Shown: piece by piece, positions 1 to 11,179 of the stretch
Numbering within the stretch: position 1 is the stretch's first letter
Layout of the letters: each line of letters starts with the position of its first letter
Assembly: GCF_036898095.1 (NCBI RefSeq)
Contig: NC_090746.1
Span: 51,138,069 to 51,202,068, forward strand
Direction of reading: 5' to 3'
Origin: Palaemon carinicauda
Lineage: Eukaryota > Arthropoda > Malacostraca > Decapoda > Palaemonidae
DNA length: 64,000 bases
The notes under the pieces: generated by a model
Told to the model about the DNA's origin: nothing
Databases searched by the model: none
Seen by the model: only the letters and a program-made list of their open reading frames with translations
Translations under genes and position numbers: made by a program

Positions 1-780
1 TCCTTTAGCTGTGCTCGTAGCATTGGGTCTGTCACTGAAGCGAACTGGAGGGAGCCAAGCACCTGCCTCTGTTGACGTCTTGAAATCCGTTTGGATTTTA
101 GGAGTCTCTTGACAGATCCTGCTATTTCCTTTCTTTTCTTCAGAGGGATGGAAAGACGGTGTGACTGAAGGTTCCAATGGATTCCTAGCCATTGAAACTT
201 CTGAGCTGGAGAAAGTCGAGACTTCTTGGTGTTGATTTTGAAACCCAGATGTTCCAGAAATTGGGTCACCTTTCTGGAAGCTTGCAAGCATTCTTCTGAG
301 GATGCGGCCCATACCAGCCAATCGTCCAGGTAAGCTATCACCTGGACGCCTTGAAGGCATAGCTGTTGGACGATCGTTTTTGCGAGCTTTGAAGATCCTT
401 GGAGCTATGTTGAGTTCGAAGGGCATGGCTCTGAAGGCATACTGCCTCCTTTGAAGCCTGAATCCTAGGTAGGAGGAGGCCTGGTGATTCATTGGAATGT
501 GCCAGTAGGCATCCATCAAGTCTATTGAGACTGTGAATGCCTTTTGGGGCAGTAGGGCTCTTATGTGCTGAAGAGTTAGCATCTTGAATTTGTTGTTCAC
601 TAGGAACTTGTTGAGAGGGGACAAGTCCAGAATGACCTGAGTTTGTCGGAGTCCTTCTTGGGAACACAGAACAGTCTTCCCTGGAACCTGGTGGACTTTA
701 CCCTCTTGATCACCTTCTTGTTCAAGAGTTCTTGGACGTATTCTTCCTGGACGGGGGTAGAGTGTTGGAAGAATTGATGG
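1..780 (-). pseudogene. DIRS-type reverse transcriptase, partial and frameshifted
   Basis: Minus-strand translation gives, in order, a stretch with VILDLSPLNKFL, then SIDLMDAYWHIPMNHQ (palm, first catalytic Asp), then YAFRAMPFELNIAPRIF, and after a frameshift near 330-345 the motif AYLDDWLVWAAS (catalytic DD). This is followed by thumb-like sequence with FLEHLGFKINTKKS and WLGIHWN. The order and the YLDDW signature are those of DIRS-group RTs. A second frame change lies near 655-660 upstream of the fingers. The right part (about 660-780) links to Gag. It is a degraded gene, not functional; RNase H and recombinase would be off the left edge. Confidence 0.8.
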
Positions 781-892
781 AAGGTTGGAGGTGGTATTAC
801 TCAACTCCACCCTAGTCTGTTTTTGATGATGGTGTGAGCCCAAGGATCGAAGGTCCAACAATCCTGGAAGAGGCGTAGTCTTCCTCCCACCG

Positions 893-1060
893 GAAGCATT
901 TCATTGCTTCAGGTTTCCCGAGGGTTTGCCACCTCGGCCGCCTGCTCCCCTTCCTCCTCTCCCTCTGGATGGACGCCGAGAGGAGTCTCTGCTGGAGCCT
1001 CTACCTTTGGGACGAAAGGTAGTGGATTGCCTTTCGTAGGCAGGTGTGAAGACTGGTGAC
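893..1060 (-). pseudogene. DIRS Gag C-terminal RG-rich tail fragment
   Basis: The minus strand encodes RQSTTFRPKGRG followed by an Arg/Gly/Ser-rich tail (RPSRGRGGRGAGGRGG). Such basic tails are seen at the Gag end upstream of RT in DIRS elements of decapods (from memory). It is fused in frame at its N-terminal side to RT sequence (KDAYLK), which is the wrong order for one element. The junction near 1060 is therefore a recombination or deletion point. Confidence 0.55.
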
Positions 1061-1460
1061 TTGAGGTAGGCATCCTTGAGGTCTTTGGACAGTAGGAAGT
1101 CTTTCCATTGAATAGCTTGAATTACTGTTCTGAGTGATTCAATCTTGAACTGTGCTTGGAGAATGAATTGGTTCAAATGGGAAAGGTATATGACAGGTCT
1201 CCAACCTCCTTTCACTTTTTATACCAGGAAGATGTTGCTGTAGAAACCTGGAGACTGGTCAAGGACTTCTTTGATGGCATTCTTTACTACCATCTTCTGA
1301 ACCTTATCTAGTAAGAGAAGGTCCTTCACTGTTCACTTCAGATGCAATGACGGGTTCATTGGAGTCTGATTCAGGGAAAGGGGACAGTTCATGAACGGGA
1401 CATGATACCCTGAACATAGAACCTCAGCCACCCAGGGCTCTGCCCCTTGGAACTACCATC
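1061..1460 (-). pseudogene. Second DIRS-like RT fragment (fingers and first palm motif)
   Basis: Minus-strand reading gives PWVAEVLCSGYHVPF, then DQSPGFYSNIFLV, a stop, KGGWRPVIYLSHLNQF and SKDLKDAYLK. This is the N-terminal half of a DIRS-group RT whose sequence differs clearly from the RT at 1-780 (LSHLNQF against LSPLNKFL; KDAYL against MDAYWH). It breaks off just after the first catalytic Asp motif and runs straight into the RG-rich Gag tail of the other fragment. Two lineages appear to be joined here. Confidence 0.65.
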
Positions 1461-1838
1461 ATGTTCAATGACTTTGTAAGCATTCCCCCCCCACAGGTCT
1501 CTAACAGGAGCAATGACATCCTCAACTCTTTCAGGAGGAGTGACCCTTACAGCAAAAGGAGTGCAAGGATTCTCCTTGCTTCCTATAATGAGGGTGGCTG
1601 GTTCAGGTAGCAGACAACGTTGAAGTGCCTGCTTGTGTGGAGAAGCATGAGGTTTTGCTTGAGGAGGGGCAGGATACCTTGATGAAGCTGGTCTCCTGAA
1701 GAAAGTATCTTGACTAGCCTTCTCCCATTTCTCAGTGGCTGAGGCAACTTCCGCAGGTGGAAACAAAGTTGGACATTGGGTAAAAGTTGTGTTTTGTAAT
1801 ACTAGGGAATCCCTAGATGCCATCTGTCTTACAAACAA
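1461..1838 (-). pseudogene. Gag-like fragment, function not recognised
   Basis: A minus-strand frame of about 125 codons is rich in Pro, Ala, Lys and His (for example APPQAKPHASPHKQ). It lies between the SINE and the RT fragment, where DIRS Gag is expected. No catalytic motif or zinc knuckle is visible. Its placement suggests Gag; the sequence alone does not prove it. Confidence 0.35.
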
Positions 1839-1871
1839 GCTTATGACTACATTCCTTCATTTCAGGATACA

Positions 1872-2190
1872 GTTTAAAGGTTTAAAGGCCACCCATGAAT
1901 GGCAGAGGCAAAGGACAGTGACAATGCCCTAGAGATTTACCATACTGTATATCTGTATGATCAGTGCCCAAGACCCCTCTCCACCCAAACTAGGACCAGG
2001 GAAGGTCAGGCAATGGCTATTGATGACTCAGTAGGTAGAACTATAGGCGCCCAAAACTCAACATCCTTCTCTCACAAGGAGAGTGAGGTTGCAGACATTA
2101 AAGGAACTAAGGAATTTGAGTGGGACTCGAACCCCAATCTGGCACTCACCAGGTAGAGACGTTACCAGTAGGCCTCAGAGGAAGGCCCAT
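1872..2190 (-). repeat. tRNA-derived SINE
   Basis: On the minus strand the 5' part resembles a tRNA gene: an A-box-like stretch (CTGGTAACGTCTCTACCTGG, about 2153-2172) and a perfect B-box core GGTTCGAGTCC near 2125-2136. The body then runs about 250 bp to a simple tail of TTTAAACC-type repeats near 1872-1885. I recognise the body as a SINE common in decapod sequence (from memory). It interrupts the DIRS gag, so it inserted after that element. Confidence 0.75.
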
Positions 2191-3214
2191 TGGTAAAACG
2201 GAAACTCCAGTCCCTTAGCTCTGGAGTGAACAAGATCTTACTGCTTCCAAGTCACTGGGTCTGACAGATTTTTGGAAACAGTATAAAGAGATTTATCTGT
2301 GGTCTAGCCAGGAGCAAGCTTGGAAGGCAGACATACTGTAGAAGCTATCTCTAAGTTGAGTAACTCATTTGCAGTGAAAACAGCTGGCTGCTGAATGAGC
2401 TTCTCCCCGGGCACTTCTGGCATCAGGGCTACAACTTACGGTCGATAGGTAACGGATTGGGATGCGGGCCTTTCAGGATGTAAAACTTGCCGTGAAAGAG
2501 CTGGAGGCAACAGCTTCGAGGATCTCGCTGCTTTAAGTGAATTATCTGGGGCAGACGCTTCTCCAATTTCTGCATGGTGTCTAAAGCCGGTTGGGACCAT
2601 AGGAGATCCAACTTTTAACAAGAATTCTGGCTGGGAAAAAAAAACATTAATTAGTGTTTGTCTCCCAACAACTGGTACACGGGAAGATTTCCCAAAGCTG
2701 TTGATGCATCAAATGACCCCCATAACTTTCATAAAGAAAGATATTTAGCCTGGACCTGTAGAAGGAACCTCCAGTGGATCAATGCCAGCTGGATCTGAAG
2801 GCTTAATTTTGAGAAGAATTTCAGGGAAGTTGTCATTAATAATGGGCGAGGATGTATCTGGAGAAGAGACTAAGTTTTTTAGATGGAGGTGAGGTAGGAG
2901 CAGCCTCCTGCATAGGCACCGAGCAATGATTTTTTAATTTCTCTGAAATATCCCATTGCTCTATATGTGCTTCTGGGGTGTGAGTCTTAGCTACTGAAGA
3001 AGAACGTGAGACTAAAATAATGTGTTTGTTCTGGAGAAGTAGGGTCAGGATAATGAATCGGAGGAAGAGAAGGTTTTATATCTTCCTCAAATGGTTCTCG
3101 AGAGATATCAGTTTCATCATCTTGTACTCCCCTTTAAAATGATCACTTTTATCTGCAGTAGTGACTCAAATTTTAGGCAAATAATAAGTCCCCTAAAACA
3201 GTGATGGAGGAAGA

Positions 3215-3897
3215 TCAGGTGTAAGAGATGGCTGGATGTACGTTCCGGTGCACACTCAGGCACGTCGCGTGCACAGGAATAACGCCTGGAATGTATCCTG
3301 ATAAGTCACCATGAAAACCCACGTCAGAGATGAAGAACTGGTGGTACGAGCTAAGTATGCTCATAGGAGGAGACAGTGAACGAGCAGGGGGATGAATCTC
3401 AGCCAGCAAAAAGTAAGTGCTAACCACAGTAAGTTTGATGGCTGAAGGAAAGGTCGAAGCTAAAGGATCAGCTTCGAATGTAGAGTTCTTGGTCTCATGT
3501 TGGAAGGAAGGAGAAACTACGTCGTCGTAAAACTTTTGGGTGAGAACACAATCGCCATCTTTCATTACCAGATTTTCGTAAGACCTGATAGCCAAGGATC
3601 AGACAGGGGAAAATCAGGGTTAGGAACAGGAGATTTAAAATTTATTCTCTCTGATGGTGAAGCAATCGAAAGAGAAAGATCACGTTTAGCCTTCTTTTTC
3701 TGTCAACCATGAAACTTCTATTGACAAGGTGACCACTTCCTACACACAGCACAAGGTGACTCAGGTGAACATCTTTGTTCACGGCACAAAGGACATAGAG
3801 GATGCAGATCTACGTGAAGGCAGCTCAAAAACGTCCTATAAGGATGTCCCTCATTTCTGGGACAAGTATGTATAACACACACTTGCTTCGCACTCAT
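3215..3897 (-). pseudogene. DIRS Gag N-terminus with cysteine-rich motif, frameshifted
   Basis: A minus-strand ATG at 3897 opens MSAKQVCVIHTCPRNEGHP and continues with clustered cysteines (CxxxxC, then HPLCPLCREQRC, then CAVCRKWSPC) before a stop, about 58 codons in. The Cys/His spacing suggests zinc-binding knuckles like those at the start of DIRS Gag proteins. A further open stretch at 3595-3215 (about 125 codons) lies in another frame. The intervening part has several stops. Zinc binding is inferred from cysteine spacing only. Confidence 0.45.
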
Positions 3898-5837
3898 TCT
3901 GTAATAGAAAAGAGAAAGCTATTAACACAAAGCAAGGTGAACTTTAGAGGCCAATAAGAGACTTCCTATTGCTTCAGCAGCCAGAGGACAAGTGAGCCAT
4001 CATCTGAGAGCAACAGCTAATCAACCCGATATGAGGGACTGAAGCAGCCATGCACAGCTGCCATACCTTCGATAATTTCTTCACTGTCCATAACTAAGCT
4101 TCACCAGAGGTTACCCGATTTCAATTACTTACTTTGTATCCGTGTAGGACCAAACGGATGTCATCGGCAGTGTCCCAGACAGCCGGAGGTTAGAATTCAG
4201 GAGGCCCTTCTAATCCAGCAGGAGAAACCTTTCCTTGACACCACACAGAAAATGTTTTCTCCTACCTGCCTGCCAATAGCCCCCCCCCCCTCGACTAAGA
4301 TGCGATGTGTTAATCAAGACAACACGGACAATGACAGCAACGATGAGTGGCGCAGCAGCTTGCCTAAAACGGAGCCTCTCCCAGCCAGCACCATGACCAA
4401 TCAGAGAACAGATTCCTCTAACCAAGAATTTCCACACGACTCATTCATGGCCTTATTGTTATGTATTTGTACTGTAATACCATATGCACTACGTGTATTG
4501 AAAGTAATGTTGAATAGTATTGCATTGATAAAATATGTTTAAACATCAAGTATAAGTATAGTAGTGTATGTTATGGAGGATTTAATCCTTTATTAATTGT
4601 CTCAAAGATAGGATGTGACTATTCTTTCTTTGGTATTGCAGTAGGATCCAGTCTTTTAAGAGTGATGCTCATTTGTTATTTTCATATTTTTATGCAAAAG
4701 TTTTGTTTTGCGATATTGTCACTCTTGAAGGTCACAAGCTATTGAGAGCTGAACAGTAATGTAAGCCTTAAGCAAATTAAATGTATTTCAATAATACACA
4801 AGTATTCAACCCCACCAAGAAGATTCGGCAACATAGGATGAGATGTAGAACAACACTAATTCATGGATATTAATATTATTCCAGGTGAGTGAGCTAAGAA
4901 ACAAAACGTAATAATATTGTAGGTACATAGCACTTATCACCTGGCCCACCACTCGACCCAGAGCATGCCTCCCGACATCACTACTACCTTCACCCTTAGG
5001 ATATATCCAACCAATGAAAATTCATTGGCGGGAATAAGACCAACTAGGTTTCATGTGAATAGTCATGAACATGGACAAATAGCCAAGTGAAGAAAGGAAT
5101 TAAATTAACTATAAGAGAAGTAATGAATAATGAATATATTACATCTTAAGATCAATAACATTAAAATAGATGTGTCATATAATAAACTATGCGGAGAGAT
5201 TTGTGTCAGCCTCTCCAACATAACAGTCGCTGCTAGTTTGAACTTCTGAAGTTCCACTGATTCAACGGCTTGCTGAACACGATTATTCCATAATCTGATC
5301 ACAACTGCAATAAAACTTCTAGAATACTATGTCGTATTGTGCCTTATGATGGAGAAAGCATAGCTGTTAGAATTAATTGTATATCTAGTGCTACTTACAG
5401 GATGGGAAGATCTGAATGCAAAAGATGGTCAGAATTATGAAAAATCTTATGCAACGTGCATGTACAACTAAATGAATGATGGTGCCAGAGATTAATAACT
5501 GATCAAGAATAAGAAATTTAATATAGAGTTTTTGTCCAACAAATTAAGGTGGGATTCTGCACCGGAAGAACAGATAGGAGAATAATGCTTAAAATAAGGC
5601 AGATAAAAGAATTAAAAAAAAGAAAATCTTAAGAATAGATTGATCACCGAAAATTTAGAAAGACTTTCCCAATAATCCATTTTTGTGCAAAGTAAACTAG
5701 AGCAAATGTGTTTCTCAGTATTAATTTTACAATTTAGAATCACGCCAAAAATTGTAAAGGAGTGTAGAGTTAAAGAAACATTATCAATGCAAAGATATGG
5801 GTATTGAGAAGTCACTGTCCTCGACCTACTTAGAATC

Positions 5838-5840
<3 letters not shown>
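3898..5840. other. No gene seen
   Basis: AT-rich sequence with a C10 run near 4281. The open frames at 4210-4542 are short and resemble nothing I know. The start of the DIRS element may reach to about 4450, but I found no terminal repeat. Confidence 0.5.
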
Positions 5841-5918
<78 letters not shown>

Positions 5919-5932
5919 TATATATACATGCA

Positions 5933-6014
<82 letters not shown>
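5841..6014. repeat. (TA)n microsatellite, interrupted once
   Basis: Two long TA runs are separated by a short TACAGTATATATACATGCAG interruption and followed by a (TATG)-type tail. Open frames across it encode only Ile-Tyr repeats and are not genes. Confidence 0.97.
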
Positions 6015-6026
<12 letters not shown>

Positions 6027-6495
6027 GTATACAGTGTGTATTTATGTATTGCAAGACATTCCCTGTAAATAGGCAGAGTCTCATGAGAAAACAAGACTGG
6101 TGAATTCCATATTCATATTGACCCTTGAATCTTAGGCTGAAATTTTCACAATGGTTTAATAGTAGTCTATCATTACCAATGGGCACATCAAAGTTCCTCT
6201 ATAATTTTAAATGTAATGTGAATACTCTCACCATTCGTGTGAATGGACTTGTATATCTTGCCACAAATATGCCTTGTCAAAAGAGGATTCCGGGCTGGTG
6301 GACTTCTTTTCTGTAATGTCATTACTGCCTTTTGAAGGGTCACTGTCTTATAGCAGAGTCATATGCATGTATGGCACTGCTTCAGGGTAATGACCTACTT
6401 GTTAAGACTCATCCTCCAAACTAGCCGTTTTCAAACTGTGTTCTGTGGAACCTTGGGGTTCTGTGAAGACTCTTCAAGGGTTTTGCAGCAAAGCA

Positions 6496-6500
<5 letters not shown>

Positions 6501-6575
<75 letters not shown>
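6501..6575. repeat. (TA)n microsatellite
   Basis: About 37 TA units. The flanks 6015-6500 and 6576-6784 hold no gene that I can recognise. Confidence 0.97.
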
Positions 6576-6578
<3 letters not shown>

Positions 6579-6784
6579 TCAAATGTACAAACACACATTG
6601 CCGTGTGGCAATTACAAAAATGAAATAAATCACATAGCCATTAATAATAAGAGAAGGAGGATGTTGAGAAATGTAAGAAGCTCTAGAGGTGCAGATATCG
6701 GTAGTTATCACCAGCTCCTCATTGCCACACTGAAATTAAAACTGAAAGCACCCAACAGAAATATAGATAGAATACCTAGATTCT

Positions 6785-8130
6785 AGAAGATGAGCACAGA
6801 GAAACACTTGCAATCGAATGTAGGAATCGATTTGCAATCTTGGAGATGTTAAGAGATGAAGAGCATACAATTAATGAAGAATGGTGGGATATTAAGAACA
6901 TTTATCAGTCGGTTGGTAGTGAAGTTTTGGGACATACAGTTACAAGGAGAACACCATGGACCTCAAATGATACTTGGGAAACTATAAAAAGGAGACAGAG
7001 ACAAAAATTGATTGTTGAAAGTTTTCGAGGAAGTAATGAACGTTGCAAGGTTGAGCATGCTAGATATTCCAGTATTGATAGTGAAGTTAAAAGAATAGCC
7101 AGAAATGACTGGAGTGAATATTTAAGATGAATTCAAGGAGTGGCTATGGTGTAAGAATTGCTCACAGAATTATTAATGAAATCTCTACTGAGGCAAAGAA
7201 GAAGCATATACCCATAAAAGAGAGATGGATCTGTCATAACAACAGAAAGTGAAGAAAGGCAACGTTGGATGGAACACTTTACTGAGGTCATGAAAAGGAG
7301 ATCTGAAGGGAATAATCTGATTGATATACCAAAAGCTGAGGAAGAACTTGATGTGCCCATGAATGAATTCAGTGTGTTTGAAGTCAAAGCTATCCTCAAA
7401 AAAATAAAGAGATGGAAGCCCCTGGATACGATGGAATAACTGCTGAGTTGATATTGGCCGAAGATTAAGTGACATTGTAGAATGTGGCATGAAGAGGCAA
7501 ACCTGATGAATGGGAGCCAGGAGTGTTGGTGAAAATGGCAAAAAAAATATCTGACTGATTACAATAATTACAGAGGCATCACACTTACGTCAGATGTCAT
7601 GAAAATATATAGTATGTTTATTCTAAAGAAAAGAGAGAGGAAGATTTTTGAAAAGCAGAGAGATGAACAAGCAGCAATTGGAAAAGGTAAAAGTTGTACT
7701 GACTAAAATTTCATCTTAAGACATGTGGTACAGCAATGTGTAGAAAATAGAAATCCACTTTTGATGGCATTTGTGGACTATGAAAAAGCCTTTGATAGTG
7801 TGCACTGGTCAATTTTGTGGAGAGTCTTGCGTTATTATGAAGTTTCTCTTAAATATGTAAATTTGATTAAGTCTGTTCATGAGTATAGCAAATGCAAAGT
7901 TAATTTTAGTAGAGTCCTATCAAATGAATTTCCGATGAACAGTGGAGTACTCCAAGGGAATGTGTTGTCACCTATGTTGTTTATCCTTTGCAATGATTTG
8001 GGGATGGTGGAGGAAATTACCTGATGATATTGTCATTAGCAGAACACCACAGGGCTTGCAAAGCTTGCCTACCAGAATGCATGGAACATCACAGGAGGTT
8101 GGGCTCAAGGCAAATATGTTAAAGAATTAC
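6785..8130 (+). pseudogene. LINE (RTE-like non-LTR retrotransposon) ORF2 remnant
   Basis: Plus-strand frames give, in order, the linker between endonuclease and RT (about 6790-7130, with EVLGHTV, RTPWTSNDTWETI and EVKRIARNDWSEYLR), a badly frameshifted RT N-terminus (7140-7700), then RT palm sequence FVDYEKAFDSVHWSILWRVL (about 7770-7830) and SGVLQGNVLSPMLF (about 7940-7985). A broken DDIV motif with SRTPQGLQSL follows (about 8023-8060). The motif order is that of LINE RTs of the RTE-like kind. The 3' end is replaced by a (TA)n tract. The endonuclease is missing. Dead, truncated copy. Confidence 0.8.
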
Positions 8131-8133
8131 GTC

Positions 8134-8135
<2 letters not shown>

Positions 8136-8215
<80 letters not shown>
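8136..8215. repeat. (TA)n microsatellite
   Basis: A TA run of about 40 units abuts the broken LINE on its left and the triplicated block on its right. Confidence 0.97.
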
Positions 8216-8219
<4 letters not shown>

Positions 8220-8224
8220 GCCAT

Positions 8225-8413
8225 TTCTAGTCCATTGAAGGACAAAGGCATCACCATGCCGGCCACCGCAGATTGATGATGGTAGGAGGCTTTTGTCGGA
8301 TTGCTCACAGCAAACCAACCTAGTATGAATGGCCCTGATCATGACTTTGCTGGTCATGGCGATACACAAACCGTTTCACCACATTAAGGTATCCCCACTC
8401 AGAAAGGGATATA

Positions 8414-8483
<70 letters not shown>

Positions 8484-8873
8484 TGTTATAATGGCTGGAG
8501 AGTTACATAAACTCCCGAGCTCCAAACTCACCTGTTTATATTACATAAGTCTGTTACATTTGAAAAATATACCCGAGCTCTGAGAATAATACGCAACTCC
8601 CAAACGGCAATGTATATGAACACTGAATATTCAAAAGTCTATTACGTTAGTCTCAAAACAAAACTGGGTGATTATTTATTTGAACTATTAAAAATTGAAG
8701 GGCAAAGGCATTACCATGCCGGCCACCGCAGATTGATGATGGTAGGAGACTTTTGTCGGATTGCTCACAGCAAACCAACCTAGTATGAATGGCCCTGATC
8801 ATGACTTTGCTGGTCATGGCGATACACAAACCGTTTCACCACATTAAGGTATCCCCACTCAGAAAGGGATATA

Positions 8874-8953
<80 letters not shown>

Positions 8954-9333
8954 TGTTATAATGGCTGGAGAGTTACATAAACTCCCGAGCTCCAAACCCA
9001 CCTGTTTATATTACATAAGTCTGTTACATTTGAAAAATATACCCGAGCTCTGAGAATAATACGCAACTCCCAAACGGCAATGTATATGAACACTGAATAT
9101 TCAAAAGTCTATTACGTTACTCTCAAAACTAAACTGGGTGATTATTTATTTGAACTATTAAAAATTGAAGGACAAAGGCATTACCATGCCGGCCACCGCA
9201 GATTGATGATGGTAGGAGACTTTTGTCGGATTGCTCACAGCAAACCAACCTAGTATGAATGGCCCTGATCATGACTTTGCTGGTCATGGCGATACACAAA
9301 CCATTTCACCACATTAAGGTGTCCCCACTCAGA

Positions 9334-9413
<80 letters not shown>

Positions 9414-9625
9414 TGTTATAATGGCTGGAGAGTTACATAAACTCCCGAGCTCCAAACTCACCTGTTTATATTACATAAGTCTGTTACATTTGAAAAATAT
9501 ACCCGAGCTCTGAGAATAATAAGCAACTCCAAAATGGCAATGTATATGAACACTGAATATTCAAAAGTCTATTACGTTACTCTCAAAACAAAACTGGGTG
9601 ATTATTTATTTGAACTATTAAAAAA
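8225..9625. repeat. Three tandem copies of a 460-470 bp block, each with an internal (TA)n tract
   Basis: The landmark ATGAATGGCCCTGATCATGA occurs at about 8326, 8786 and 9256, giving periods of 460 and 470 bp. Each copy holds the same left part (TGCCGGCCACCGCAGATTGA), a central TA tract (about 8424-8480, 8884-8950 and 9341-9410) and the same right part (GATGTTATAATGGCTGGAGA). Copies differ by a few substitutions and by TA length; copy 3 lacks the (TG)n lead-in. The 63-84-codon frames in each copy are repeat products, not genes. Confidence 0.95.
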
Positions 9626-10789
9626 TCAACCTCTTTGGTTCTTAGTCAGGGATTACGAGCAAAGCACTGATAGAAAATATTGGTGATCAAAATAATACAC
9701 ACTTTACAAAATTATATATATTCCATAAAAAGTTAACAATAATTCAGAAAAATCAACACCAAAAATAAGTCACTTGAAATATAAAATCTGAACAAAACCT
9801 TAGACTAAGACAAGGAAATGTTACTCTATAAAAATTATACAATCACTTGTTTCACGGCAAGTTATTAATGAAAATATTTAATTTTGATAAATAATAAAAA
9901 GAGTTAACACTTAAACACTCTAATGATTAAACACTTAATGAAATTTACATATATGTAACTGTTACACTTACGTCTTTTGGTTCACAAAAATGTTCAGAAC
10001 AGTTGAGCAAAATATTTTAATGCACCTCACTGTTTAACCTAAATCTCACAGGGCCAATTAAAAAAATTGTTAGTTGTACTTGATTCAAATATTACATTTG
10101 AATTAACATTCAATAAGTTTCACCAACATTTGACAACACTATACGCGATATACGTCAGGTAAAAAACTTATTCATGTTTGATTAGACACACTTGAGAGGA
10201 GAGAGGGCAGGTGAACTTTGGCTCTTTCAAAGGGATAGGCTGAGTCTCTTCTGATGCTTTTGCATTCCTAGGGTCTATATATGTTGACTTAAAACTTCTA
10301 GAAAATTCTAATAGATTACAGTATTCTCATAGCATGGGGTCATGGTCTAGTGGCGTAAGGTTGCCAACGTAGTGAATTGAGAAAGGGGTACTAACCTTGC
10401 TTGCAAGGCAACCTTCTCTCAGCTAACTCTCGACAATATAAAAAAGAGTAAATCTAATTCAAGAATTTTCATGTACTTTCTAACAACGTGGAAACATAAA
10501 GATGACGTAATCCCTCGTGCGCATTCCTTGTATGTCATACAACATAAGACTTTGTAACAAAACTGCATGAAATAGAAAGTTAATTCTTAAAAATAACGTA
10601 GTAAACTTACATATGCTGAATTGATGGAAAAATACAATTAGATGAACGACGAAAGTCTTATGTAATTTACATACATTACTTAAACCTACGAGAATGGAAC
10701 TCACCTTACGAGCGGGCTATACATCTCTTAAATACACAAGTAAAATACATGAATAAAATATTTATTCTTCTACTAGACCAGCTTTGTAA

Positions 10790-10790
<1 letters not shown>
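9626..10790. other. No gene seen
   Basis: AT-rich sequence. A tRNA A-box-like string TGGTCTAGTGG occurs near 10343, but no B-box follows, so a SINE is not called. Short open frames match nothing known to me. Confidence 0.5.
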
Positions 10791-10792
<2 letters not shown>

Positions 10793-10866
<74 letters not shown>

Positions 10867-10890
10867 CATATATATATATGTATATATATG
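10793..10890. repeat. (TA)n microsatellite with degenerate tail
   Basis: About 35 TA units, then shorter TA runs broken by TTTACATA and TGTATA. Confidence 0.95.
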
Positions 10891-11179
10891 ATATTCTAAT
10901 TTCTAGCGAAATTGGAATCCGCCATAAGAAATGGCCGAGTGCTGGCTAGTTTGGTATTTTTCTCTTTATGTTTAATAGGGATTGAGGCATAATAACTTAC
11001 ATATCGGTGTATTAAAGTGGGAAGTATGTTTTTCACTCCAAGTCCATTGTTTACATCTGAGAGACTATAGGGGACTTATTGCACATGAGCTTTTGCCCAT
11101 GGTTTGGGAGCTTTCTGTGCATTTACAATGACGTATATGTCAGGTGTTTTGTAAAACCAATTAACAGCTTACAAATACT

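Larger units (their letters stand above)
1..4100 (-). mobile_element. DIRS-like retroelement remnant (copy A), cut by the window edge
   Basis: Reading the minus strand from about 3.9 kb leftward gives a cysteine-rich Gag N-terminus, decayed Gag, a reverse-transcriptase fragment, an RG-rich Gag tail and a second RT stretch that runs off the window. The YLDDW form of the RT active site and the RT sequence style match DIRS/PAT-type tyrosine-recombinase retroelements. Frames are broken many times and a SINE interrupts the gag, so the copy is dead. The right boundary is approximate because no terminal repeat could be recognised. Recombinase and RNase H would lie left of position 1. Confidence 0.72.

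Noticed and set aside
5612..6186. Open frames of 90-160 codons with Ile-Tyr runs
   Set aside because: They are read-through of a (TA)n microsatellite; the same applies to frames at the other TA tracts.
10335..10360. Possible tRNA-derived SINE (A-box-like TGGTCTAGTGG)
   Set aside because: No B-box or tRNA-like fold follows within the expected distance.
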